Positions 52,293-62,728 of a stretch of 64,000 nt of DNA are shown piece after piece. Every line of letters begins with the position of its first letter. The first letter of the stretch is position 1. Below the pieces are notes generated by a model. That model saw only the letters and a program-made list of their open reading frames with translations. It searched no databases and was not told where the DNA came from. The translations under genes were made by a program, and so were the position numbers. This DNA is from Lepas anatifera (Eukaryota; Arthropoda; Thecostraca; Lepadidae), in assembly GCA_034440635.1 (NCBI GenBank), contig JAOTON010002234.1, positions 845,001-909,000 on the forward strand, given 5' to 3'.

Positions 52293-53318
52293 TTAACCCG
52301 CGCCCCACCGGGGGTCCGGCGCCACCTTCGCCCCACCGGGGGCCATCGATGGCCCCCTCTAACTCTGAAAATATGGGCGTTAGCGCAAATCTGCAAAGTG
52401 CAATAGAAAGCTCGCGTGAATTCAGTAAGAAATTACTTCGCATGTTTTAGTGCTCAGGTCAATGGTTTGACCTCCAGAGATCAAATTAGGTCAAGATCGG
52501 CTATTTTCACTCAAATATGCAATGATTAAGCAAACTGGGCATAACTCTTATGTCATTAGAGCTATTGAGGCCTGGTAAAGTACATTTGATAGCAAATTGC
52601 CAGTTCTTTTTCCGCTATGTGGAACGTAAAGACCTCCCGCCAGTGGTTTGACGCCAGAGGTCACCTCGTGACCTAATATGACCTGAGGTCACGAAAGGTC
52701 AAAAAGTGACCTTGCCGTATCTCAAATGAAAGCCAGTGACAAGACAAACACGATGGTGTTTGTTTCACCGCTCTAGCTCAATTAGGTCAAAAGTTATTGT
52801 CAAAATACTGTTTTTGACCTCTGGTGACCTTGGATGACCTTGGAAAAGTCAAAGGGCAAATATGACCCCTGGGATCCGTGAAAGGGTGTCCAAAAACGTT
52901 GTTCTGAGCAGTCTGAGTATTTGCAATCATTTTTGTGGCTTTTATATCATGAAATAGCTTTTCTCCATGCTTTTCCAATGGGAGAGGTCGCCTCGTGACC
53001 TGACCTCAGGGCACGAAATCGAAAAATCCCGGATATACACCTTGTAGACCCTGGAGGGGTCATGAAGTGTAGGAAGTTTCAAATCGATCGACTTTGAAAT
53101 GTAGCTCTTACAGAGCTCTAAAGGTGAAGTGAGGTGACCTTGGTTGACCTCGTCTGGTGACCTGACCTTGGGTGACCCGAGGTAAAAATTTCATGGATGA
53201 TGGGAAAATGATGCAGTAAGAGGTAGAGCCCTCAACCGCGGTGCTGCGCCTCGTCGTTTTCTGCTATCTCGGAAAACCTTAGGGGGGCCATCGATGGCCC
53301 CCGGCGGGCGAGGGTTAA
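52293..53318 (+). mobile_element. TTAA-bounded AGGTCA-rich MITE, subfamily A, copy 3
   Basis: It starts TTAACCCGCGCCCCACCGGG and ends GGCGAGGGTTAA, and is nearly identical to the copies at 31080 and 557. The palindrome GGGGGCCATCGATGGCCCCC is intact at both ends (about 52339 and 53285). The left unit CGCCCCACCGGGGG is present twice, separated by TCCGGCGCCACCTT. The interior carries the same array of AGGTCA motifs. Confidence 0.92.
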
Positions 53319-53689
53319 AAGAAATATGAGCCAAAAGTTGTTAAGTGCAAAAACATTCACTTCGGACAGTCACAAAGTGGTTTGTGGCGACTCAAAGCTT
53401 CCTCCCATTAACCGTCGAGGGTTCTCAGTCTATCGTTTATGGTGTACAGCCACCTTAGCCTTCTCGTCAAGGCACACAGGCCCAGCCTTCGCAGGGAGTG
53501 CACTCGATCCATTCTTCGCACGATGGAATAAACCTCGCCCCGTAGATGAGGCATCTGGTATAGTCACGCCCACTGTCCTTTCTTCCCTTACACTGCTTTT
53601 GCCTGTCTCATTCACGTCTTTTTAGATACCTTCGCTTTTGCGGCCCCTTTAACCATTCTGTCCTCCAGAGCCTTTTTAGGTGCATTTTG

Positions 53690-54330
53690 TTAATGCTGTT
53701 GCAAGTTCGACTTTTGGAGTCGAAGCCTCACTAGGGTCATCGATGGACTTATCGCGGAGACCCCGACCCCACCATCCGAGAGAGCAACTCCTGCAGTGAA
53801 TGAAACATTTCTCGGGTGTGCGTGCAGAGCTCCTCTGCAGCTGATTGTCCGGCTGTTTGTACTACGCAGTAGCAGTCGGTTATGATATCGCACAATGCAG
53901 TAACTAAATAATCTTCCCCTCTCTGTTCTGATTGGTGATAATATATAGAGCCTTTCTTGGCGCGTGACCGCACCCGTGAGGTTCTGCCTCGTGATGAGTT
54001 TGTTTGATATGCTGTGTGGTTCTCGATTGTCAATGATGCGTCTCAAGCGACAAACTGAATCGTACAGGCTGATATTACGCGCTGAAGTCACTTCAAACCT
54101 CTTAAAATCCCGCTAATATGATTCCTTCGCCTTTTTCCGTAAATGATCCTAGCACAGAAATTAAGAATCATGCAGTAGCGTGAATTGGACAGAACTAGTG
54201 CATTGACGGTCCCTGGTATGAGTCTACGCGACAGGGAAGGTTTCACGTGGCTCAGTCCGACGAAGAAGCCGGTGCATTTTCGAACGAGATGGCTGATATG
54301 GGGTTGGTAGGTGAGGTGGCGATCCATAGC
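53690..54330 (-). pseudogene. Non-LTR retrotransposon reverse transcriptase, C-terminal fragment
   Basis: On - the sequence MDRHLTYQPHISHLVRKCTG, then PGTVNALVLSNSRYC and, downstream in another frame, SLYDSVCRLRRIID and LSPIRTERGRLFSYC, matches the thumb and C-terminal region of CR1/Jockey-type LINE reverse transcriptases. Frames shift at least once and all catalytic motifs lie beyond the fragment. The 3' part (53800-53700) resembles the 3' part of the SINE at 57590-57930. Confidence 0.75.
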
Positions 54331-54517
54331 AAGTGCGATATTTTTACGGTATCCGACTCTTGAATAGTCGTATCTTGAAAAGTCAGAGTGATGTCTGGTC
54401 AGTCCTAGGAGGGGACAGGCACGTTACACTAGTGCCGCTTCCCCTTTCACCACCCATGCCTTCAGAGACGGAGGCGGGGGAAGGGGATGGTAGTCAGGAG
54501 ATGCTAGTCTCCGTCAC

Positions 54518-54702
54518 TGGTGGATCCAAGGGCAGCCAAATGGGCCTTGGCCTCGTCCAAAGCCTAACGTAGTATATTTAATCCCCCTCCCAAAAAAATT
54601 ATCCGTTTTTTCTCTTAGAAATACGATTTTCCTCGTTTTTTTAATCAATTCAGCCCCCCCCAGTTGATTTGGCCCCCTCCCAAAGTTGTTCCTGGATCCG
54701 CC
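54518..54702 (-). mobile_element. MITE with GGCGGATCC-type inverted ends
   Basis: GGTGGATCCAAGGGCAGCC at the left and CCTGGATCCGCC at the right form inverted ends about 185 bp apart. Similar end motifs occur at 5786 and 62350-62727. No target duplication was found. Confidence 0.6.
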
Positions 54703-55868
54703 GATGGTCTCCGCTCCGGGAATGCATAGTTTTCCGCAAACGGCAGAGAAACGGATCATGGAGCCAGGGCATTTCTGGTAGATTGCTCTACGAATCATAC
54801 AGGTATGGGCTGAGATAGGTCTGACTCCATTCAAGTATTACGCAGGAGTCATGTTGTTTTCAAACACAGGCGACGGTGTCAGCACTTAAATATGAATTAG
54901 GATGAGCCTGTGACAGTACTAGCCAAGCATTATCAACTCCGTGTATGTACCTAATTTTCCGGGATTGCTTTATACCATCGTTGTGTCTTTTCTTGATGAC
55001 CAGATGATACGGCAACGACAGAACCAAATCAAAAGCGACAGTTCAATTACTAGTGCCGTCGCATGCAGTGGCAGGCAGTACCGTCAGCTGAGACGTAGCC
55101 TCCCATGATATCTCCTCGCGTGTGGTAACTCCGCACAATAAAAGCGAAAGTTGCTAGCTCATGCTTTGATAGGCTGATTGGTGAAAATGTGTGGCAGATG
55201 TTCATTGTTCGAACAACTGTCTGACCGCTCAGTTGCTTTCCCGCAAGAGCCTGTTGGAAAATATTCATTTGGTATCGATAGTATATGCAATCCAGAAATT
55301 GCAGATATAATCGTGGGTGACCACAGGTAGCGGTCTGGTTACCCATCTAGAAATTTCGATCGTTAACCGTCTTACCGTGCCAACCTAGCGTCTGCCTCTC
55401 TCGTCCTGAAGCGCCTGTCGTCTTCCTCCTGGATCTTTTGCCTCCCGCCTGAATCATCTGCTTCCCTCCTCTTGAAGCTTCTACCTTTCTTGTCATGAAT
55501 GTATCTATTTTGACCTTGATGTCAATAAGTTCCATATGTATAGCTGTTTTTCACGCATACCATGGATATTAGGTGAATGTTTTTTGTTTGGGCGGGGTCA
55601 TACAAGTGGTTATGCTATCGCTGTCAGACAAGTGAAGCGGCAGGAATAGGCACAGTATAATGTCTTAATCTGGGCTGACCCATTCTCTGGGCGACAGCAT
55701 TGTGCTGATGGAAAGGTGGTGCATTGACCGAATCAGCTCCAACTCTGCTGTCGCGTCCCTATGTCCGCGGTATGAAATCACACCCAGCACAATACGGTCC
55801 TGCGCTTTTGTGCTCTTTTTTATTCGCGGGGAACCAGACTTCGAAATCCGTTTTATGTATCATTTCAG
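54703..55868. other. Intergenic DNA, possibly 5' remains of a LINE
   Basis: No supported exon. The stretch immediately before 55869 may be the upstream part of the retrotransposon whose reverse transcriptase follows, but I saw no endonuclease motifs. Confidence 0.4.
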
Positions 55869-57474
55869 TTGATGCGGGCAATCCCAACAGACACATTTTC
55901 CCGAATGCAAGAACTAGTGGCATGGGCAGAGGTCAGAAAAAGTAGTTTGGTTCCCCAAACTACTTTTTTCAAAGAATGTGCTGCAGAACTGGTCAACCCC
56001 TTGTTCAAGATATTCAAGATGTCCCTAGCTGGTGGCATATTTCCTGAGAAATGGGCAGAAGCAAACATTGCTTCCATTTTCAAAAATTGCTCACGCAAAA
56101 ATCCCGAAAATTATCGATCCGTTTCTCGCTGCCCTTCTGTGCTAAAATATTTGAGACAGTTGTTTGTGACCAAATCTTCCAGCACGTTCGGCCATATCTA
56201 TCCCAACATCAACACGGAATCATTCCAAAAGAGCATGTGAAACCAATCTTGCGTCCGTTCTATCGCACGGGTGGAAGGCCATTTCAGAAGGCAGTGAACT
56301 CGATACTGTTTACACAGATTTTTACAGTGCTTTCCAGAGTGTCAACCATCGCCTTTTTATATAAGCGGCAATGCATGTACGGTGTCAGCGGTCAATCGTT
56401 GAATTGCTTGACATCATATTTGGATAGGCGTAAGCAGAGAGTGGTTTTAAACGGGAAAGTGTCAGAATGGGAACCACGGGTCTCTGGCACACCATAGGGA
56501 GGACATATGTCCCCATTGCTTTTTTCTTTGTGAACGATTTGCCACGCTTTTTTAAAACAAACTGCCTGCTTTTTGCGAACGACCTCAAAATTTTCCGCAA
56601 AATCAAATCTCAACTGCACATCCTGGCATTACAGACAGATCTAGACTCAGTGACCCGGTGGGTGGCAGACTGGAAACTGAAATTGAATGCCTCGAAGTGC
56701 AAAAGCTGCAAAATTACACTTAAGCGAAACCCTATTGATTCGGCTTATAAAAACCACGACACAGTTCTTGAAAACGTAACCACAATCCGCGATCTAGGAG
56801 TAATTCTCGACCAAAAGCTCACATTTTCGAATCACAATAATACCACGGTTTCTAAGACCAACAGGGTACTCGGGTTACTCATTCGATCCTTGCAGTTTGC
56901 TTCTCCCCGTTATAAAATTGATAAACATGCCGAAATATCCGCCTTTAATGCAAAAATTCGATCCATATTAGAATATTGTTCCGCCATCTGGGCGGGAGCG
57001 GCAAAGTGTAATCTCGTTCGCATTGAGAGAGCTCAGCTCAGGTTTCTTATGTGGCTTTCAAACCATACTACACTAGCCTGCCCGTCTCTTGAATATAATC
57101 AGTTGATGATGTTTTACGGCGTTCTATCACTGCAGGCGAGGCGCGATCAATTTGATATTCTATTTATACACAAGATTTTTAAAGGTCTCACCTCATCGTC
57201 GTACCTCTTAGAATGTTTCTCATTGCGTGTAAAACCGAGGCTGACGAGAAGTGGTGTTGTCTTCCATGTACCATTTGGCAGGGTAAATACTGTGAAGTCT
57301 GGCCTGTTCGTGCGAGCTCCTCTCATTGCTAATGATCTTCTGACATTTTCACCGAGGAGCGACATGCTAGTGGATCCAATCGGCAGATTAAAAATGAGAT
57401 TTCTGTGTATACAGCGACACGATTGGTGCCTCTCTGAAGGTGTATCTGTTCCTGTTTTTGTTTTAACCAGATGA
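55869..57474 (+). pseudogene. Non-LTR retrotransposon reverse transcriptase, frameshifted, 5'-truncated
   Basis: The reverse transcriptase domain is readable across at least two frameshifts. AGGIFPEKWAEANIASIFKN and PENYRS (about 56020-56120) correspond to the first RT motifs. TDFYSAFQSVNHRLF (about 56310) is motif A with its Asp. The NG...VSGTP region (about 56450) precedes motif C, here FANDLKIF rather than FADD. LGVILDQKLTFSNH and YCSAIWAG with the long C-terminal region (to 57474) follow. Order and style match Jockey/CR1-type LINEs. The endonuclease domain is absent. Frameshifts and the altered motif C mark it as dead. Confidence 0.85.
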
Positions 57475-57589
57475 CGTTTTAGTTGTGACCATGTATTGTA
57501 TGTATTTAAGGTTCTTTTTATCCTGACTTCGCCTGTAATTGGGTTACGCTCATAAATACCTGTTTTTTTATTTATTTTTTAATATAAAT

Positions 57590-57932
57590 TTTGTTCAAGT
57601 TGTTCCTAGTACGACTGGTGGAGTCGGAGTCTCACTAAAGTCATCAAGGGACTTGTCACGGAGACCCCGACCCCACCACCCGAACGAGCAACTCCCTCAA
57701 TGGAGGGTTAATTTAGAAGCCAAAGTTTAACGTCCCACAAAGCACAGGGACGGCCGCCCGCTCAGGTCACCCTCTCACCAGTCAGTTGCCAGCCGACCTG
57801 TACGTCGGGTAAACTATTGAGCGCCGGAGCGTCTCAGGGGAACCGATCCCAAGCCTGGGCTGCCCTACCACTGCATGCTTCTGAGCAGCGGGCCGGAGCC
57901 CAACGCTCTACCAACTGAGCTACCGGGGCCGA
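57590..57932 (-). mobile_element. tRNA-derived SINE, about 340 bp
   Basis: Read on -, it starts GCCCCGGTAGCTCAGTTGGT then AGAGCGTTGGGCTC, a tRNA 5' half with an intact A box, and continues to a B-box-like GGATCGGTTCCCC. A body containing GGGACGTTAAACTTTGG follows, then a 3' part with GTGGGGTCGGGGTCTCC and GAGACTCCGACTCCACC (an imperfect hairpin), and an A-rich end at about 57590-57570. The element could also be a SINE plus a separate 3' module, because GTTAAAC often ends SINEs. Its head recurs at 4098 and its 3' part at 53705-53800. Confidence 0.75.
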
Positions 57933-59985
57933 TTAATACAAGATACAAGGCAGGCCAGTTGATGCCCCGAAATGAGAGGATGCCCCGACCTGAGCACATA
58001 GCCTTTATTTGTCATATTCATGTGATAAAAATATAGCATTTATTAGGATATTATTCAGAATTAGTTTAGATTGTCTTCAGGCCATGAACAATATTTTCAG
58101 GTGTAAAACAATCCAAACCTTTATAAGACTTTTGAATTATTGGGGTTAAATAGTTTTTTTGTGTGCATATTTCAAAGCAGCCCTTGGCTACTGATTCCAA
58201 CAAAAATAAATTTGAAATATGTTGGCAATTTCAAAAGTTATGAACATGTAAATGTGCAATGCACTCGTTAAGGCCTTCACCTATAACCCAATATCTCTCA
58301 TAGGTTATACTCAATTGCTTTCAAAGTTTGTTTTGTATATGTTTCGTGACATTCTCATTCAAAATCTGTACTTGAAATTAACATTTGATCATAAATTTAG
58401 AAATTAAAGAAAATTTGGACTATTTTTTCCTCATTTCACTTTTATCCAACGATATCAAAGGTAGTCTAAAACAAAGTCAACACTACAAACATTTTTCAAA
58501 TCCCCCGATAACTTTAAAAGTTATAGGTAGATAAAATGTGTCGTCTGCACAAGAGTAAGAGCGAATCATTCATTTCTTTAAAACATGGTCAATTGCAATG
58601 CTAGGTTTATTTTTCCAAATTATAGAACTAAGCCGCCCGGTTTAAAAGTTTGCCAGATTTCAGCTTGATGATATCGAGTTAGTGAAAGGCCATGGAAAAT
58701 TTAACTATATTGGTACTTTCTACACTCGTCATGATATCCTGAACTGTAAAAACACTGAAGATTATATATTGCACAACTGTATCCATCAGAAACATTTAAG
58801 CTATCAATACAGACTTGAGTCTTACTTGTAGGTAGGTACCTGGAGTAATGCATGCTTACCTTATTGGGATGTTATAAAATATCTAATATTTCATTTTATC
58901 ATGCTCCCCCTGTCACCCACTTTGAACATTGGCCAGTCAATACCCAGTTGGAACAGTCCAGTACAGGCCCCGACTTTTTAAAGGTACTCAACTTCAACCA
59001 AACAGGAAAACTAGCTAAAATTATTTGAGACCAGTATGTGGGAAAGGTAAGAAGAGCCCAAAACCGCCAAGCTCTTGTTCCTATAGTAGGAAGTTCCTTG
59101 ACAGCGATACCTCGACTGTCTCCGCACTCACTTTTAATCTTCCAAAGTGCAGGCGTCTTGGTCTCACCTTTACCAGCAGATTGAGATAGACCTTTAAACT
59201 CCTTGGCTAGCAGAAATGTACTGAGAGTAGATACCTAAACCTGCCTTGCCTCTGGTCATCTTGCTGATGTTTTGATAATGAAACCAGGGTACACAACAAA
59301 ATCACTGATGATAATGCCGCGCGCGGCGCACCGAGTATGACCACCCAACCCGTCCCAGCCCCCTGCTCTATTACCTTGCTCCTGTGGTACACATATTGTA
59401 TCTTGCCTGCGATACACTCCTTCTTCACCGCGATGTTCAAATCCACAACCTAAACAGCTATGTGAACGAACCCGGCGCACTTTTCTGCATTGTGCTCTAT
59501 AGCAATTTGTAACGCGTGCTCCAGCTTGCCAGCCGGGGTCCACCGGCTCCCAACGCCTTTGAACGGGATGCGACCGGTTTCACTTAACAACATCCCCGGG
59601 TCCCCCGAGTCCAGCGATCCCCGAAATCTGCCTCGGCTCCTGATTCGTTTAGAATGTATGAAAACAGTCATTCTACGTTTTTTGCTAGTAGTAGCGCCAT
59701 TCAACATAATGAAGCAAGACTATAGAGGCAAACAGATTTCTGCTATGATCAAATAGTCCACGGCTCCAATAGTCCACATTTTAATTTGACCTACAAAACA
59801 AAGAGTCATAGCCAGAACGTCCCAATTAATAAATATCTCGATGTCTAATGATCAAATAGTCTACAAAGTGGAGAGATCAATAGCTCAAAAGTACCTCAGA
59901 AATACTGCAGAAGAGGAAGAATGAAAAATGTACAAACTCCCCGGCAGCTGAAGATCTTCCCCAACTATTTTGGCACGTTCGGACT
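57933..59985. other. AT-rich intergenic DNA
   Basis: About 2 kb with no supported gene or repeat. An open frame at 59450-59707 (-) shows no family resemblance. Confidence 0.5.
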
Positions 59986-59989
59986 TTTT

Positions 59990-60098
59990 CTGACCTCTGG
60001 GCATGGGTTTTTATCGACGAACCTCTTCACGGTGCCAGCTGGGACTATCCCAGTTCGGAGTCTAGCAACGAACCCACTAGGCCACCAGGTCACAAAAC
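59990..60098 (-). mobile_element. Decayed tRNA-derived SINE head
   Basis: On -, TGACCTGGTGGCCTAGTGGG contains an A box (TGGCCTAGTGGG). A degraded anticodon arm and a B-box remnant (GGGATAGTCCC) follow at roughly tRNA spacing. The body is not recognisable. Confidence 0.5.
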
Positions 60099-60119
60099 AA
60101 GCTTCACTCTTTCCTTGAA

Positions 60120-60218
60120 TTTCACTTCCCATCTCCCAAAAGTGGTACCTCCCTACCCCTTAGTTCAGATGGTGCGTCCCGAGCAAGTGCTCCCCCTCCC
60201 TGATCGAAAATCCTGGTT
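60120..60218 (-). mobile_element. Fragment of the GGCGGATCC-type MITE
   Basis: AAAAGTGGTACCTCCCTACC and CCCTCCCTGATCGAAAATCC followed by TGGTTCCAACTATG align with 62645-62730 of the copy downstream. Only one end is present. Confidence 0.6.
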
Positions 60219-60589
60219 CCAACTATGCTTGTTATCACAGGTGCCGAAATCGTGACCAGCTCTGTCCCTGCCCAGTCACTCCAGCTATGGTCATTATCAC
60301 TACCTGGTGCAGGGAAACGCCTGGGACATAGCCGGCGATTTTTCGACATTGTCGCGAGCGATACGGTTTGTCGCGAATCACTGAACAAAGTGGGTCGGGC
60401 TGCGTGGCATTTGGGGCCGTAACGGGAGAGAACAGGCCGTGACGTGACCTGGACGCCATGCTGAAGTCATCCATCATCGACAGGGACTGGACGATGTTCG
60501 AGTATGGAAAACATAGAAAGTACACAGCAGGTTCTGCAAGCTCATCATGCGACAAAAACAAGTGCGTTAAGAATAGAAAAATTGCAACA

Positions 60590-61187
60590 ACAAAAAATCA
60601 AGGAATTATCGGACAATATAGGAATTATCGGACAATGCTAGCAAAATGGAAGCTTTACCTCAATTCGGTGCGAAGTTATTGGCAAAATAATCACTTTATG
60701 CTCATGTGAACTCACATGACCTTTGCGAGGTCAGATAGTAAAAACTCAACTTAATGGTCAAGTTGTAAGAATACATGGTCTGAGGATTGTAAAGTTGACC
60801 AATCCTGTAGTTACTGTCATAGGCACAATGTGGTGAGCAGAAAATTGACCCCATCTTAGGTCAACAATATGAAAATTCCGAGATCGCAGATTTGTAGGCT
60901 GTAATGACTCAATCATTATGTGACAGTTCGAAACTGATCGGTTGGCAGATGTTCCTTTGGCGCCACTTCAAATTCGTGATTTTGGGTTTTGAGGTTGGCT
61001 CGCTTGACCTTGAAAAGCTCCTTGGCCTGACATAACCTGACCTAAAACAGTTCATCACATACGTGAAATCAATTATAGATAAGGTATTGTAAGTTGCGTT
61101 GTTCTGCGTCCCTTCGTTTTTGCGCTATGTGAGGAAAACCAGAAGAGGGGGGGAGAATTTCAGTTCCCCCATCGGGGTGTGTGCTAA
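60590..61187 (+). mobile_element. 5'-truncated, diverged copy of the AGGTCA-rich TTAA family
   Basis: It follows the B-subfamily order: ACCTTTGCGAGGTCAG, GAAACTGATCGG, GCTCGCTTGACCTTG, CCTGACATAACCTGACCT, then GTTCTGCGTCCCTTCGTTTT, a GGGGGGGAG...TTCCCCC hairpin remnant and CGGGGTGTGTGCTAA. The left end is missing. Another copy begins 73 bp further on. Confidence 0.65.
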
Positions 61188-61259
61188 TGGGCTGCCTCAT
61201 TCGAATCCTGGATGCACAATGGCGCTTAAATACTAAGATTATTTAGTCGGGTACAGCCC

Positions 61260-62233
61260 TTAGCCCGCGCCCCAGTGGGCCTCTGAGCCACCTTCGTCCT
61301 GGTGGGGGAGGGGGGTGTTTGAACAACCCCCTCGAACTCGGCCCCTATGCGGGATAGCTCATACGAATCCCCGACGCTGGTGAATGGTTCATACAAATTC
61401 ATGAAGAATCTATATCAGTTACTATTTGGCTCAGGTCAATATTGAGGTCATGACAGGCCAAAGAAAGAGGGATTTTGAGTAGTTTTTGGGTTCTATCGTC
61501 TGACAGAGTTGAGTTCGAATCATTTTTAGGCCCCGCTCGCTTCCTCTCGTCACGGCAAATCAAACGTTGTATAATATGACCATACTAGGTCAAAACACAA
61601 AAATGACCTAACCTCAGGTCAGGTCAAGGTCTTTTTGACTTAGCATAGTCAATATACATATGGATCAACTCGTAATAGCAATCCAACCTCAATTATATCA
61701 AAATAAAAGCTGCATCACCATTTCAAGTTATTGACCTAAGTCTGAAAACTACTTAAGCAGCCCCAAATGAACTCTCAGAGGTCACAGGATAATCTTGCAA
61801 CATAAACCTGGAAAGGGGCCCAGGATACTGCGATTCTGAGAATATGAATGTATTCTCAGCTGTATCTATACAAATACGGCTCCATTTCTGTTTTTCCCAT
61901 GTATTTCCAATGGAGAGGTCATGGTCCTTACGTGACCTTAGGTCATCGAAATGACAAATCCCGGAAAATTTCTTGTAGCACTTGGTGGGTCCATTATGTG
62001 GTATAAGTTTGAATCCGATAGATTCACCCATTTCTTACTTATGCCACCTTAAACATTTTCTTAGGTGAGGTCACTTGACCTGCACTGGTGACCCGACCTG
62101 AGATGACCCATCCTTAAAATTTTGGAAAAAGTTGCGAAATTGATCAAGGATCGGGGCGAAGCGCCGCCGTTTTTTTTCGTGCGCAGGAAAAAACCGAGGG
62201 GGTGTTCAAACACCCCCACCGGGGCGAGGGTAC
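61260..62233 (+). mobile_element. TTAA-bounded AGGTCA-rich MITE, subfamily B, copy 3
   Basis: It starts TTAGCCCGCGCCCCAGTGGG, with AGCCACCTT, GGGGTGTTTGAACAACCCC and CGAACTCGGCCCCTATGCGG. It ends GAGGGGGTGTTCAAACACCC then CCACCGGGGCGAGGGTACA, so the final TTAA has changed. The right-end hairpin (GGGGGTGTT/AACACCCCC around CA) is perfect. It aligns with 50467-51458. Confidence 0.87.
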
Positions 62234-62349
62234 AACAGGTGAAAACAGAAATGGTCAGAATGTGAGCCAGAGGACCCCAAATTCGAGGATTATAAATTCG
62301 GTATATACACTGAGATTATATATTCGGGTACTGCCCTTCATCAGAATCA

Positions 62350-62728
62350 TAGGCGGTTCCAAGGGAACGGGGGCACGACCTCCCCCCGATCTGCCCTCGG
62401 CGCTCCCTGAAATGGTCACGGCGCCCCCTGAAATGTCGATGGTGCCCTCCTTAAATGTCGCTTCCCACCCCCTCCCACGTAAGCCGGTCATCGTTCTGGT
62501 CCCTGCATAGGTGGATCCAGGGGGCAAAGCGAGGCACGTACCACCCCTCCTCGATCGACCCTCGGTGACCCCTGAAATGGTCACGGCGACCCCCTGTCGG
62601 CGCCCACTGATAGAACTTTGCGCCGATGTGATAGGTTTTGCCGGTTAAAAGTGGCGCCCCCCTGGTCTGGATGGCACCTCCCCGGGAAGGTGCTCCCCTT
62701 CCCGATCGGAAATCCTGGATCCGCCTAT
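62350..62728 (-). mobile_element. GGCGGATCC-type MITE(s), probably two overlapping copies
   Basis: TAGGCGGTTCCAAGGG at 62350 and CCTGGATCCGCCTA at 62714-62727 are inverted ends. A further GGTGGATCCAGGGGGCAAAG lies at about 62511, so one copy (62511-62727) may sit beside or inside another (62350-62510). The right copy matches 5786-6058 in reverse. Both contain CCCTGAAATGGTCACGGCG. Confidence 0.65.
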
